Shown: positions 40,411 to 50,182, counted from the first letter of the stretch. The stretch is DNA of 64,000 nucleotides from Paenibacillus sp. LS1 (GCF_026013365.1 NZ_JAPDOE010000018.1:1-64000), one strand, 5' to 3'. Notes: generated by a model not told the origin, from the letters alone. Numbers and translations are program-made.

Positions 40411-42918
40411 ATGATGGAAAAGTGGAATGTCATTCAATTTCCGGGAATGAAAGCAGGTAAAGGAGGTATGGAAGCTCGGGAGGAGCTGTCGGTACGTCTG
40501 AAACAATGGCTTGGCTCCCGCAAGGCTGTCCAAATGGTTGCTTCCCGCAAATGGGTACTGCTGCTTACGTTTATGGGGTTCCTGCTCGGAAAGGCCATGA
40601 TTCTTAATGAATTATCACCCTTTGCCATTGCTTACTTCGCTGTAATTGCATTCATGCGCAGGGATTACATCATTCCGGTAGGTGCCGCGCTACTCGCAGG
40701 TAGTCTCTTTGCACCGTTTCCAGTACCGCTCATTGTTGCATCGGAGATCGCCATCTTCTATCTGCTCTTCCGTGGACTGGAGTCATATGATCGTGCTGAA
40801 TTATCTTATGCACCAACGATGGTGTTTACCACTACATTTATGGTCAAGTTATTCGCGGTTGTGATTGGACCATCCTTCAGCTGGTACGCCATGCTGATGC
40901 TCACGATGGATTCGGTACTAAGCTTCGTGCTCACCCTTGTTTTTATACAAGCCATACCGATCTTCACCTATCGCAAAAAAAAGTTCAACCTAAAGAACGA
41001 GGAGATCCTCTGCCTGATCATATTGCTCGCTTCCGTCATGACGGGAGCCGTAGGTTGGACAATCCAGTCCTTGTCCGTCGAGCATATGCTCTCCCGTTAT
41101 CTCATTCTAATCTTTGCACTGGTGGGCGGAGCCCCCCTCGGAGCCTCGGTTGGGGTCATTACCGGCTTGATTCTGAGTCTGGCTGACATGTCAGCGGTGT
41201 ATCAGATGAGCCTGCTTGCTTTTGCCGGGATGCTGGCGGGTATGCTTCGAGAGGGTAAACGTGCAGCGGTTGCACTGGGCATGCTGCTGGGTTCGTCCAT
41301 TCTTTCGATATATCTGGGCGGACCAGGCGATGTGATGAACTCATTATGGGAGACATGTGCAGCTATCGTTCTGTTTATGTTGACACCGAAGAGCCTGCTG
41401 ACGGCGATATCCAAATATGTACCAGGCACGCAGGATCATACGAAGTCCCAGCATGAGTATGCCAAACGGATACGGGATATCACTGCAGAGCGTGTAACGC
41501 GGTTCTCGCAAGTATTCCGTCAATTGTCACGCAGCTTTGATCAGATGTCCGGTGCGGGGGAGCCGGTACAGAAAGAAGGTGGAATGGATCATTTCATGAA
41601 TGCAGTTGCCGAGGGCGCATGTGCAAGCTGCTTCAAGCGTACACAATGCTGGGATGCGAAGTTTATTCAAACCTACAAATATATGACGGATGTGATGAGT
41701 ACGATTGAAGGGAACCCGGAGATTTCAGGCAAGCAGATTCCAGTGGACTGGAACAGGGTGTGTGCGAAACCGGAAGAGGTCCTTGAAGTCATGCGTGCCC
41801 AGTATGGGTTGCATCAACATAACATGCAATGGAAGCGCCAGATAATCGATAGCCGGCAGCTGGTTGCAGAGCAATTGTCCGGTGTATCTCAGGTCATGGA
41901 GGACCTGGCCAAAGAAATTCAGCGGGAAAGCGAGGAGATGGTACAACAGGAGGAGCAGATCCGGGACGCACTGGAGTCACTGGGCCTGTCCATTCACTCT
42001 ATCGAGATCATCAATCTGGAAGCGGGCAATGTAGAGATTGAGATTGTGCATGCATATACACGGGGATTCGATGAGTGCCGGAAAATGATAGCTCCGCTGA
42101 TCTCGGATGTATTGGACGAGCATATTGCCGTCTTGCATGAGACCATGACCGACCCTCGTCAGGGACTAGCGACCGTTACGTTTGGTTCAGCCAAAACGTT
42201 CGAGGTAACCACCGGTGTTGCTGCTGCTGCCAAAGGGGGAGATGTGATGTCAGGCGACAGCTTCAGTACGGTTGAGTTAGGCAACGGTACATTCGCGGTG
42301 GCGCTCAGTGATGGAATGGGCAATGGGGAACGGGCGCGCATGGAGAGCAGCGCAGCTCTGAATATTCTGGAACAGTTGCTACAGTCGGGTATGGACGAGA
42401 AATTGGCGATCAAATCGGTGAACTCCGTTCTGATGTTGCGCTCACCTGAAGAGATGTATGCCACAGTTGATATGGCGCTGATTGATGAGTATACGGCGGA
42501 GACCACATTTATGAAAATCGGATCTACACCAAGCTTTATCAAACGTGGACAGGAGGTTATTCAAGTTTCGGCCAGTAATTTGCCAATCGGTATTATTAAG
42601 GATATCGAAGTGGATCTGGTGACGGTACAGCTGCAACCGGGGGATATCCTCATTATGATGACGGATGGCATCTATGATGCGCCGGGGTATGCGGTGAACA
42701 AAGAGCTATGGATGAAGCGGCTTATTCAAGAGATTGATACAGATGATCCGCAAGATTTGGCCGATTGCCTGCTTGAGAGTGTCATCAGATATCAGCAGCA
42801 TGAAATTTTGGATGATATGACCGTGGTTGTTGGAAAAGTAGAGCATTTCCGCCCTGAATGGGCCACACTACGTGTGCCTGGCATCAACCGGATGGAGCGT
42901 CCACGGACCGTCAGTTAA
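40411..42918 (+). CDS. spoIIE: stage II sporulation protein E, PP2C phosphatase
   Basis: SpoIIE dephosphorylates SpoIIAA to release sigma-F in the forespore and interacts with FtsZ at the polar septum. The 835-residue protein has about ten transmembrane helices (residues about 40-335), a central regulatory region with SCQ-like CASCFKRTQCW, and a C-terminal PP2C domain (from about 585: GDSFSTVELGNGTFAVALSDGMGNGERARMESSAAL, MMTDGIYDAPG, DDMTVVVGKVE) with its metal aspartates. ATG 40411 or 40414 may start it. The upstream promoter has the Spo0A-type 21-bp spacing. Confidence 0.96.
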   Translation: MMEKWNVIQFPGMKAGKGGMEAREELSVRLKQWLGSRKAVQMVASRKWVLLLTFMGFLLGKAMILNELSPFAIAYFAVIAFMRRDYIIPVGAALLAGSLFAPFPVPLIVASEIAIFYLLFRGLESYDRAELSYAPTMVFTTTFMVKLFAVVIGPSFSWYAMLMLTMDSVLSFVLTLVFIQAIPIFTYRKKKFNLKNEEILCLIILLASVMTGAVGWTIQSLSVEHMLSRYLILIFALVGGAPLGASVGVITGLILSLADMSAVYQMSLLAFAGMLAGMLREGKRAAVALGMLLGSSILSIYLGGPGDVMNSLWETCAAIVLFMLTPKSLLTAISKYVPGTQDHTKSQHEYAKRIRDITAERVTRFSQVFRQLSRSFDQMSGAGEPVQKEGGMDHFMNAVAEGACASCFKRTQCWDAKFIQTYKYMTDVMSTIEGNPEISGKQIPVDWNRVCAKPEEVLEVMRAQYGLHQHNMQWKRQIIDSRQLVAEQLSGVSQVMEDLAKEIQRESEEMVQQEEQIRDALESLGLSIHSIEIINLEAGNVEIEIVHAYTRGFDECRKMIAPLISDVLDEHIAVLHETMTDPRQGLATVTFGSAKTFEVTTGVAAAAKGGDVMSGDSFSTVELGNGTFAVALSDGMGNGERARMESSAALNILEQLLQSGMDEKLAIKSVNSVLMLRSPEEMYATVDMALIDEYTAETTFMKIGSTPSFIKRGQEVIQVSASNLPIGIIKDIEVDLVTVQLQPGDILIMMTDGIYDAPGYAVNKELWMKRLIQEIDTDDPQDLADCLLESVIRYQQHEILDDMTVVVGKVEHFRPEWATLRVPGINRMERPRTVS

Positions 42919-43003
42919 TTGCATATTCTTCTGTTTGAAGTCTCTTCATTCTGGCAATGCTAGTCATAGAGTTGGAGAGTAATGAATAACGGAGGGATAT
43001 CGG

Positions 43004-43756
43004 ATGAAGCAAATCTTGTTGATCACCGACGGTTGTTCCAATGTAGGACCAAGTCCGGTGCTGGCAGCGGCCGAAGCGCAGGAAGAGGGGATTACGGTTA
43101 ATGTGGTGGGTGTGATTGATTATGGAACCATAGGTGAGCTGGGTAGCCGGGAGATTGAGGATATTGCCAGAGCCGGAGGTGGAATTAGCCAAATTGTAGG
43201 TACACGGCAGCTTGCCCATACCATGCAGATGATGACAAGGAAAACGGTGGTTCAGACCATTCAGCAGGCGGTTAATAGAGAGTTAACACAAATTTTGGGA
43301 GAGAAGGAGCCCAAAACGGTAACGGATCTGGAGCCTGCACAACGCGCCAAGGTCGTGGAAGTAATGGATGATATGGCTGAGACTACAGCGTTGCAGGTAA
43401 TATTGCTGATTGACGTCAGTGCCAGCATGAAGCCCAAACTGGCTGCGGTAGAAGAAGGCATTCGCGATTTAATGTTAAGTTTGCAGGCGCGTATTGGTCA
43501 GAGCAAGCTTTCCGTGTTTCATTTTCCTGGGCGACACAGTGGAGAAGATGCGGTAATGGATATTGACTGGACAACGGATCCCGGCCGTGTTCGGTCCCTG
43601 TTTGGACGTTTGCAGATGAAGGGTGCAACGCCGACAGGTCCTGCAATTCAGAAGGTGATTGATTTTTACCGTTATGGTACACTGGAGGAACAGCAGGAAA
43701 TAGAAGGGAACTATCGCATTGAAAGAGAAGGGATGCTCGGTGACAACGTTGTCTGA
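43004..43756 (+). CDS. yabS: YabS, VWA-domain protein with permuted motif order
   Basis: The 250-residue protein has VWA motifs in unusual order. The N-terminus reads ILLITDGCSNVGPSPVLAAAEAQEEGITVNVVGV, normally the second half of a VWA fold. The MIDAS motif DVSASM (about residue 138) and the GATPTGPAI threonine loop follow, and the chain ends soon after. The pieces would complete one fold only if the domain is circularly permuted. The family sits between spoIIE and yabT in Bacillus too; function unknown. AACGGAGGG precedes the ATG. It overlaps the start of yabT by 17 bases. Confidence 0.88.
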   Translation: MKQILLITDGCSNVGPSPVLAAAEAQEEGITVNVVGVIDYGTIGELGSREIEDIARAGGGISQIVGTRQLAHTMQMMTRKTVVQTIQQAVNRELTQILGEKEPKTVTDLEPAQRAKVVEVMDDMAETTALQVILLIDVSASMKPKLAAVEEGIRDLMLSLQARIGQSKLSVFHFPGRHSGEDAVMDIDWTTDPGRVRSLFGRLQMKGATPTGPAIQKVIDFYRYGTLEEQQEIEGNYRIEREGMLGDNVV

Positions 43757-44687
43757 CGCCTCTTTCCCGCCAGGAACAGTGGTTACAGGGAAATGGAATC
43801 GCAGTCGTTACACGATTCGGAAGCTACTGGGCAAAGGAGCCAATGGCATCGTTTTTCTTGTCCAACGGGGTGAAAATGGCAAACACTACGCGCTAAAAAT
43901 GGGATTTGATCCGGTTGATCTGCAATCGGAAGTCAATGTGCTCAAATCTTTTCAACTACAGCGTAATCATGAGGCCCTTCGGCAGAGCGGCATTCCTTCC
44001 TATCTTAAAGATGTGGATGATTATGCCGTTCGTGGCCGGGATATTCCTTTTTATGTGATGCGTTACGTTCGAGGTGAGGCTCTTCATCACTTCATTCGGC
44101 GTCAGGGGACAGACTGGACACTTCTGGTTGGACTTAGACTCTTGCAGAAGCTGGCACAATTGCATCAGGCTGGATGGGTGTTTGGTGATCTCAAACCTCA
44201 GAATGTGCTGGTATCCGATTATGGGCAGGTGGAATTGATCGACTACGGCGGAGTTACGTCGATTGGTCGAAGCGTCAAGCAGTTCACCGAATGGTATGAT
44301 CGAGGTTTCTGGAATGCAGGTAGTCGTACAGCAGATGGTACCTATGATGTATTTGCTTTTGCATTATTGTTGATTCATGTACTTGAAGCAGACGCGCTCA
44401 AGGCACTTGCAGCCGAAGGGTTGCCGCAACTGCGAAGTGTGAATCAGCTCGTAGCGCTGGTGGAGCGCAGTGAACGACTGGGTCCTTTTCGCAATTGGAC
44501 GATACAGGCCTTACGAGGTCAGTTTCGTGATGCAGGCCATGCGGCACAAGGATGGAAGGAAATGATGGCACGCCCCACGCCTCTTCGTCGTCGTTCCAAA
44601 AGTACAACACCGCGCTGGCTTAAGAACGCATTTGCTGTATCTGTTATATTACTTATTGGGGTGCTCATCTATGCACTACGTTTCTGA
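43740..44687 (+). CDS. yabT: YabT, membrane-anchored Ser/Thr protein kinase
   Basis: The 315-residue Hanks-type kinase has the glycine loop LGKGANGIVFLV, the VAIK-type lysine in YALKMGF, the catalytic loop as FGDLKPQN (Asp kept, His-Arg replaced) and the Mg loop as DYGG in place of DFG. One C-terminal transmembrane helix (residues about 292-313) anchors it. In B. subtilis, forespore YabT phosphorylates RecA and AbrB and needs DNA binding. GTG 43740 lies nine bases after GAAGGGA and overlaps the yabS end. With SpoIIE and YabS it forms a phosphatase-VWA-kinase cluster. Confidence 0.9.
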   Translation: MTTLSDASFPPGTVVTGKWNRSRYTIRKLLGKGANGIVFLVQRGENGKHYALKMGFDPVDLQSEVNVLKSFQLQRNHEALRQSGIPSYLKDVDDYAVRGRDIPFYVMRYVRGEALHHFIRRQGTDWTLLVGLRLLQKLAQLHQAGWVFGDLKPQNVLVSDYGQVELIDYGGVTSIGRSVKQFTEWYDRGFWNAGSRTADGTYDVFAFALLLIHVLEADALKALAAEGLPQLRSVNQLVALVERSERLGPFRNWTIQALRGQFRDAGHAAQGWKEMMARPTPLRRRSKSTTPRWLKNAFAVSVILLIGVLIYALRF

Positions 44688-44731
44688 TCTGTGAGGGTGC
44701 ATATACATAACGCAAGGAATGAGGAACAGGT

Positions 44732-46171
44732 ATGGAGGCTTTACGCTGGAACATGCTGGTGAATAACGTGCTGGATGCAGCGGAAGAGCATCAGTTATGG
44801 GTTCCCGGGGATCGGATTGTCGTCGCAGTATCGGGCGGGCCGGACTCGGTGGCTTTTTTGCATATCATGCACGAGATCAGCAAGCGGCATGTGCCACTTG
44901 AATTGATCTGTGCCCACGTGCATCATGGCTTCCGTAGTGAATCTGATGATGAAGCGGAGAAAATGATGGAACTGGCACAGCAGCTTGGGATTGCTTTTGA
45001 ATGGATCAAGGCCGATGTTCCTTCATATATGGAGCTAACGGGTCAAGGACCACAGGAAGCGGCCCGCAACAAGCGATATGCCTTTCTGCACGAAGTGGCT
45101 GCCAAATATAATGCGGCAAGCATCGCTTTGGCACATCATGCGGATGATCAGGCAGAGACGGTCATGCTTCATTTGCTTCGTGGAACCGGCTTGTCGGGAC
45201 TCTCAGGAATGAAGTTTAAAAGGCGAGAAAAAAATGTGGAACTTATTCGTCCATGCCTTCGTATAAACAAGACAGACCTTGTAGAAGCTTGTAATACCCA
45301 GGGTTTTATGTATTTCAATGATGAGAGCAACTCCCTGCGTAAATATCGGCGCAATGCCATTCGCTTGGATGTGCTTCCTTTTTTGGGGCAGTATAATGGA
45401 CAACTCACGCCGTCATTGAATCGGCTTGCCGAAATTGTGGGTGATGAAGACGATTTCATGGAGCAGAGTGCATATGACGCATACAGGTGTCTAGTGCAGG
45501 TGAACGGCGGAAGGCAAACCTTTGAGGTGCCTTCCTTCTTGAAGTTACATGTCGCTTTACAACGAAGGTTGATTAAACTAATATTGAATTATCTGCCTTT
45601 GGACAGTGATTTTGTCGACTTTACCCGTATAGAAACCATTCGTCGCAAGGTCATGGAGACCCATGTGACGACCTGGAGCCTGGATATAGGACAGACACTC
45701 GCCTGCACTCGGGAGTATAATCTGATTTCTTTTGGCATACGGACAGACGTACAGGATCAATCTTACGAGTATCGTCTTGCGCAATGGAGTGGAACTTATG
45801 AGCTTTCACTCACCCAAATTAACCGGTATATTCGGTTGGTGTCGGTGAGTCCCGAGGACTATCATGTACCAGAATCGGCGGATCAAGCCGCGTTTGATGC
45901 GGATCAACTGCTTATGCCGCTGGTTGTGCGTTCACGGTTACCTGGAGATACCATGAAAGTGATGGGATTAAACGGAAGCAAAAAGGTGAAAAATATTTTC
46001 ATCGATGAGAAAATCCCCCCATCTGTCCGTCCACGTATTCCTGTGGTATGTGATGGAGCAGGTCATATCATCTGGTTACCGGGTGTTCGACGGTCCAATG
46101 TGGCTCCTGTCAGGGAGGGCACTTCCGCAATCCTGTACATGACTGTAGGCGATTCAGCGATTCAGGGGTAG
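44732..46171 (+). CDS. tilS: tRNA(Ile)-lysidine synthetase
   Basis: TilS converts C34 of the CAU-anticodon tRNA-Ile to lysidine so that AUA is read as isoleucine; essential. The 479-residue protein has the PP-loop VAVSGGPDSVAFLH (about residues 31-44), AHVHHGFRSESDDEAE, GTGLSGLSGM, and a C-terminal TilS domain (MPLVVRSRLPGDTMKVMGLNGSKKVKNIFIDEKIPPSVRPRIPVV). AATGAGGAA is the ribosome site. The spoIIE-yabS-yabT-tilS-hpt-ftsH order is conserved. Confidence 0.96.
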   Translation: MEALRWNMLVNNVLDAAEEHQLWVPGDRIVVAVSGGPDSVAFLHIMHEISKRHVPLELICAHVHHGFRSESDDEAEKMMELAQQLGIAFEWIKADVPSYMELTGQGPQEAARNKRYAFLHEVAAKYNAASIALAHHADDQAETVMLHLLRGTGLSGLSGMKFKRREKNVELIRPCLRINKTDLVEACNTQGFMYFNDESNSLRKYRRNAIRLDVLPFLGQYNGQLTPSLNRLAEIVGDEDDFMEQSAYDAYRCLVQVNGGRQTFEVPSFLKLHVALQRRLIKLILNYLPLDSDFVDFTRIETIRRKVMETHVTTWSLDIGQTLACTREYNLISFGIRTDVQDQSYEYRLAQWSGTYELSLTQINRYIRLVSVSPEDYHVPESADQAAFDADQLLMPLVVRSRLPGDTMKVMGLNGSKKVKNIFIDEKIPPSVRPRIPVVCDGAGHIIWLPGVRRSNVAPVREGTSAILYMTVGDSAIQG

Positions 46172-46223
46172 TGGTTATGGTTCAGGTAAGGCTTTCATAG
46201 TATAACTTAGGAGGTTCGCACAG

Positions 46224-46763
46224 TTGCAGAACGACATTCAGGAAGTATTGATCAGTGAAGAAGAAATTCAGAGTAAAGTCAAGGAATTAGGCGCAACACT
46301 AAGTGCCGAATATGCAAACCGCAATCCTTTGGTCATTTGTGTACTCAAGGGTGCGTTTATATTTATGGCTGATTTGGTTAAAAACATAACGGTACCTGTT
46401 GAAATGGATTTTATGGCGGTATCCAGTTATGGCGCTTCCACCAAGTCATCAGGTGTTGTCAAAATCATTAAGGATCTGGATGTATCCGTTGAAGGACGGG
46501 AAGTCCTGATTGTCGAAGATATTATCGACAGCGGACTTACACTCAGCTATCTGATTGAACTGCTAGAAAACCGCGGTGCCGAATCGGTGCGTGTGGTTAC
46601 GCTGTTCGACAAGCCTTCAGGCCGTAAAGTGGAGTTGGAAGCTCATTACACAGGCTTTGACATTCCTGACGCGTTCATCGTTGGTTACGGTTTGGATTTT
46701 GCCGAGAAGTACCGGAACCTGCCCTATATCGGGATTTTGAAGCCGGAAGTCTACAGTAGCTAA
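46224..46763 (+). CDS. hpt: hypoxanthine phosphoribosyltransferase
   Basis: Hpt salvages hypoxanthine and guanine with PRPP. The 179-residue protein has the PRPP-binding VLIVEDIIDSGLTLSYL (about residues 94-110) and the C-terminal PDAFIVGYGLDFAEKYRNLPYIG. TTG 46224 follows AGGAGG by nine bases. In B. subtilis TilS and Hpt together activate ftsH expression; the adjacent arrangement is kept here. Confidence 0.96.
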   Translation: MQNDIQEVLISEEEIQSKVKELGATLSAEYANRNPLVICVLKGAFIFMADLVKNITVPVEMDFMAVSSYGASTKSSGVVKIIKDLDVSVEGREVLIVEDIIDSGLTLSYLIELLENRGAESVRVVTLFDKPSGRKVELEAHYTGFDIPDAFIVGYGLDFAEKYRNLPYIGILKPEVYSS

Positions 46764-46770
46764 TATCCTG

Positions 46771-46824
46771 CCCGACCCAAGCCTTGAGCTGTTCTTGGCT
46801 TCTGTTGAGAAGCCATGTCGGGCT
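46771..46824 (+). other. structured spacer between hpt and ftsH
   Basis: GCCCGAC (46771-46777) pairs with GTCGGGC (about 46818-46824), enclosing AAGCC/GGCTT and further short pairs. No T run follows, so it is probably not a terminator; it may affect ftsH mRNA. Confidence 0.4.
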
Positions 46825-46863
46825 ATGTTAAAATAATTAAAGTGTCTCGAGAGGAGGTAGGGG

Positions 46864-48909
46864 ATGAATCGGTTCATCCGGAATTCTGGTTTTTATTTGA
46901 TTCTTTTTTTAGTTGTGGTGGGGATAGTCCAGTTCGTCAGCAATGGCGGCGAAGCCACCGATAATCCTAGATATGATCAGTTGCGCACAGCGATCAAAGC
47001 CAACAATGTCTCTGAATTGACGGTTCAATTCAACGGTCAAACGTACCTCGTGACCGGTCAATACAAGAAGGCACCTGATGGCGCCAAATCAGAAAATTTC
47101 TCAACGTATATTCCTCCTACGGATGAGGCAATTAGTGAACTTGTAGCTGCAAGTGAAACTAACAATTTCCAATATCATCAGGAGCCAATGAAAGGTGACA
47201 GCATCTGGTTGACGTTGCTGACTTCCTTTATTCCTTTGATCATTATGTTCCTGCTGTTCTTCTTCCTGTTTAATCAGGCTCAAGGCGGCGGCGGTAAAGT
47301 AATGAACTTTGGTAAAAGCCGTGCTCGTCTCTATAACGAAGAGAAGAAACGGGTTACATTCGAAGATGTTGCGGGTGCTGACGAAGAGAAACAGGAACTT
47401 GTTGAGGTTGTAGACTTCCTCAAGGATCCTCGGAAATTCGCAGCAGTAGGTGCACGGATTCCTAAGGGCGTATTGCTCGTAGGGCCTCCAGGTACCGGTA
47501 AAACATTGCTCGCTCGTGCCGTAGCCGGTGAAGCGGGTGTACCATTCTTCACTATTTCAGGTTCCGACTTCGTGGAAATGTTTGTCGGTGTCGGTGCATC
47601 ACGTGTACGTGATTTGTTTGAAAATGCGAAGAAAAATGCGCCATGTATCATCTTTATCGATGAGATTGATGCTGTAGGACGTCAGCGTGGTGCTGGTCTC
47701 GGTGGTGGTCACGATGAACGTGAGCAAACACTCAACCAGTTGCTCGTTGAGATGGACGGATTCGGAGTTAACGAAGGGATTATCATCATAGCTGCAACGA
47801 ACCGTGCAGATATTTTGGACCCTGCCTTGCTTCGTCCGGGACGTTTTGACCGTCAAATTACGGTTGACCGCCCTGATGTAAAAGGCCGTGAAGCTGTCCT
47901 GAAAGTACATTCCCGTAATAAACCACTGACCAAAGATGTGAAGATGGATATTATCGCGAAACGTACAACAGGCTTCTCTGGTGCAGATCTGGAAAACCTC
48001 TTGAACGAAGCGGCATTGCTTGCAGCACGCCGTAACCGTAAAGATATTTCCATGAAGGAAGTTGACGAAGCGATTGACCGTGTCATCGTAGGTACGGAGA
48101 AGAAAAGCCGTGTCATCAGTGACCGCGAAAAACGAATCGTTGCTTATCACGAAGCAGGTCATACCATTGTAGGATACTTCCTCGAACATGCTGATATGGT
48201 ACATAAAGTGACCATTATTCCGCGCGGACGTGCGGGTGGATATGTAATCATGTTGCCAAAAGAAGACCGTATGTTGGTTACCAAGCAAGAACTGTTGGAT
48301 AAAGTAACCGGACTCCTCGGAGGTCGTGTAGCTGAAGAATTGTTCATCGGAGAAATTGGTACTGGTGCATACAGTGACTTCCAGCAAGCGACAGGTATTG
48401 TTCGCAGCATGGTTATGGAATACGGTATGAGTGAGAAATTGGGACCTATGCAATTCGGAAGTTCACAAGGACAGGTATTCCTTGGTCGGGATATCGGTCA
48501 TGAACAGAATTACTCGGATTCCATTGCTTACGAGATTGATCAGGAAATGCAACGTTTTATCAATGACTGTTATGAGAAGTGTAAGGACTTGCTTGTTAAA
48601 CATTCAAAAGAGATGCACCTGATCGCTCAAACTTTGCTTGAGGTAGAGACTTTGGAAATGGATCAGATCAAGCAATTGATCGAGACAGGTTCTTTGACGC
48701 CAAAAGCAGAGAATGACAATGATGGTGAAGGTACGCCAACTGAAGGCGGAGAGCCAATCATCGATAACATTGGTGATGTGCGTGTCCGCATTCAAGGTAA
48801 AGATGAAACGCCTGAGCCACCAGCCGGAGATATTCCGAACGAAGCTCCGAATCTGGAAAAGGGTAATAACAATAACCCGGATGATGGCGGAACGAAGCCA
48901 ACGTCTTAA
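46864..48909 (+). CDS. ftsH: ATP-dependent zinc metalloprotease FtsH
   Basis: FtsH is a hexameric membrane AAA+ protease that degrades misfolded membrane and regulatory proteins. The 681-residue protein has two transmembrane helices (about 8-25 and 118-138), Walker A GPPGTGKT (about 207-214), Walker B IIFIDEIDAVGRQRG, the SRH, and the zinc site HEAGH (429-433). The C-terminal tail of about 60 residues is acidic and Asn/Pro-rich. GAGAGGAGG is the ribosome site. In B. subtilis it also destroys Spo0E and so affects sporulation. Confidence 0.97.
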   Translation: MNRFIRNSGFYLILFLVVVGIVQFVSNGGEATDNPRYDQLRTAIKANNVSELTVQFNGQTYLVTGQYKKAPDGAKSENFSTYIPPTDEAISELVAASETNNFQYHQEPMKGDSIWLTLLTSFIPLIIMFLLFFFLFNQAQGGGGKVMNFGKSRARLYNEEKKRVTFEDVAGADEEKQELVEVVDFLKDPRKFAAVGARIPKGVLLVGPPGTGKTLLARAVAGEAGVPFFTISGSDFVEMFVGVGASRVRDLFENAKKNAPCIIFIDEIDAVGRQRGAGLGGGHDEREQTLNQLLVEMDGFGVNEGIIIIAATNRADILDPALLRPGRFDRQITVDRPDVKGREAVLKVHSRNKPLTKDVKMDIIAKRTTGFSGADLENLLNEAALLAARRNRKDISMKEVDEAIDRVIVGTEKKSRVISDREKRIVAYHEAGHTIVGYFLEHADMVHKVTIIPRGRAGGYVIMLPKEDRMLVTKQELLDKVTGLLGGRVAEELFIGEIGTGAYSDFQQATGIVRSMVMEYGMSEKLGPMQFGSSQGQVFLGRDIGHEQNYSDSIAYEIDQEMQRFINDCYEKCKDLLVKHSKEMHLIAQTLLEVETLEMDQIKQLIETGSLTPKAENDNDGEGTPTEGGEPIIDNIGDVRVRIQGKDETPEPPAGDIPNEAPNLEKGNNNNPDDGGTKPTS

Positions 48910-48946
48910 TGCATAATACATCTGGCTAGGACAGCAGGTGAGATCA

Positions 48947-48973
48947 GGAGAGCCCTCGGGCTCTCTTTTTTTG
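48947..48973 (+). terminator. intrinsic terminator after ftsH
   Basis: GAGAGCCC/GGGCTCTC with a two-base centre is followed by seven T. Confidence 0.92.
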
Positions 48974-49075
48974 TCCATTATTTTAAAAGAGGATAGATAA
49001 AGATAAACGGGAGTTAGATGGCGAACCAGTTAGCAAACGGGTGGTTACGGCGCTGTTCTGGGCCTTTTTCATTTA

Positions 49076-49104
49076 TTGACAGAGTCGTGAACGTTGTGTA
49101 AATT
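49076..49104 (+). promoter_or_regulatory. probable sigma-A promoter of nadABC
   Basis: TTGACA (49076-49081) with -10 TAAATT (49099-49104) at 17 bp. The leader has two small hairpins (CGCTTG/CAAGCG near 49120-49140; ACAGCG/CGCTGT near 49169-49186) of unknown role. Confidence 0.55.
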
Positions 49105-49208
49105 AGTTGTTAAACCGCTTGTGATTCGTTTCTCAAGCGAAGATAACGACTTAGGTTAGCCCTACGAAACAGCGCATGACGCTGTCCCGATAAAGGAGAG
49201 GATCACAG

Positions 49209-50147
49209 GTGGAAGCTCTGGCTTTAGAGCGCAAGGCTGAGATGAACCGCGAGCTGCGTGAGCGGCTTATGGAGTTGAAGAAGGAACGTAATGCCATTAT
49301 TCTTGCCCATTATTACCAGCGTGACGAGGTACAGGAGGTTGCTGACTTCCGTGGAGATTCGTTTCTATTAGCCCAGAAGGCAGCACAAACAGATGCAGAT
49401 GTGATCGTATTCTGTGGTGTTCACTTTATGGGTGAAAGCGCTAAAATTCTGGCACCGAACAAAACAGTTATTATCCCGGATGAGCGTGCGGGTTGCCCGA
49501 TGGCAGATATGGTGAATGTGGATGGACTACGCAAATTGAAAGCACAACACCCTAATGCCAAGGTAGTTACGTATATCAATTCCTCGGCTGAGATCAAAGC
49601 AGAGACTGACATCTGTTGTACATCAGCGAATGCAGTTCGAGTTATTCAATCGGTAGATTCCGACGAAATTATCTGGGTGCCGGATAAAAACCTGGGACAT
49701 TATGTGCAGCAGCATACAGACAAGAAAATGATTATCTGGGAAGGTTACTGCAACACGCATGATATGCTCACAGTCAAAGATGTGGTGGAGATGAGAGCCA
49801 AGCATCCAAATGCAGAGTTTGTTGTCCATCCAGAGTGTCGCCCTGAGGTTGTAGAAATGGGTGATTTTGTAGGCAGCACAACAGCTATTCTGGAGTATTG
49901 CAAAAATTCATCAGCGAAGGAATTTATCGTAGGTACCGAAGATGGTACCGGATATCAGCTTCGTTTGGATAGTCCGGATAAACAGTTCCATTTTGCGACC
50001 AAGTTCCTCGTATGTCCCAACATGAAGGTGAACAACTTGAAGAAACTGGTGAAATGCCTGGAAACGATGAAGCCGCAGATCTATGTGCCACCAGCCGTTG
50101 CCGACAAAGCCAGAGAATCACTAGAGCGCATGTTGTTGGTGAAGTAG
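49209..50147 (+). CDS. nadA: quinolinate synthase NadA
   Basis: NadA condenses iminoaspartate with DHAP to quinolinate using a 4Fe-4S cluster. The 312-residue protein starts each of its three similar domains with the expected motifs, and the three cluster cysteines are in FCGVHFMGE (C69), HPECRPEV (about C210) and FLVCPNMKVNN (about C269). It is the shorter archaeal/Clostridial type. AAAGGAGAGG gives the ribosome site for GTG 49209. It leads nadA-nadB-nadC, an order unlike B. subtilis nadB-nadC-nadA, which lies elsewhere on the chromosome. Confidence 0.95.
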   Translation: MEALALERKAEMNRELRERLMELKKERNAIILAHYYQRDEVQEVADFRGDSFLLAQKAAQTDADVIVFCGVHFMGESAKILAPNKTVIIPDERAGCPMADMVNVDGLRKLKAQHPNAKVVTYINSSAEIKAETDICCTSANAVRVIQSVDSDEIIWVPDKNLGHYVQQHTDKKMIIWEGYCNTHDMLTVKDVVEMRAKHPNAEFVVHPECRPEVVEMGDFVGSTTAILEYCKNSSAKEFIVGTEDGTGYQLRLDSPDKQFHFATKFLVCPNMKVNNLKKLVKCLETMKPQIYVPPAVADKARESLERMLLVK

Positions 50148-50182
50148 GATGCGCTACTCTTGCTCCAAGACAGGTGAATAAC

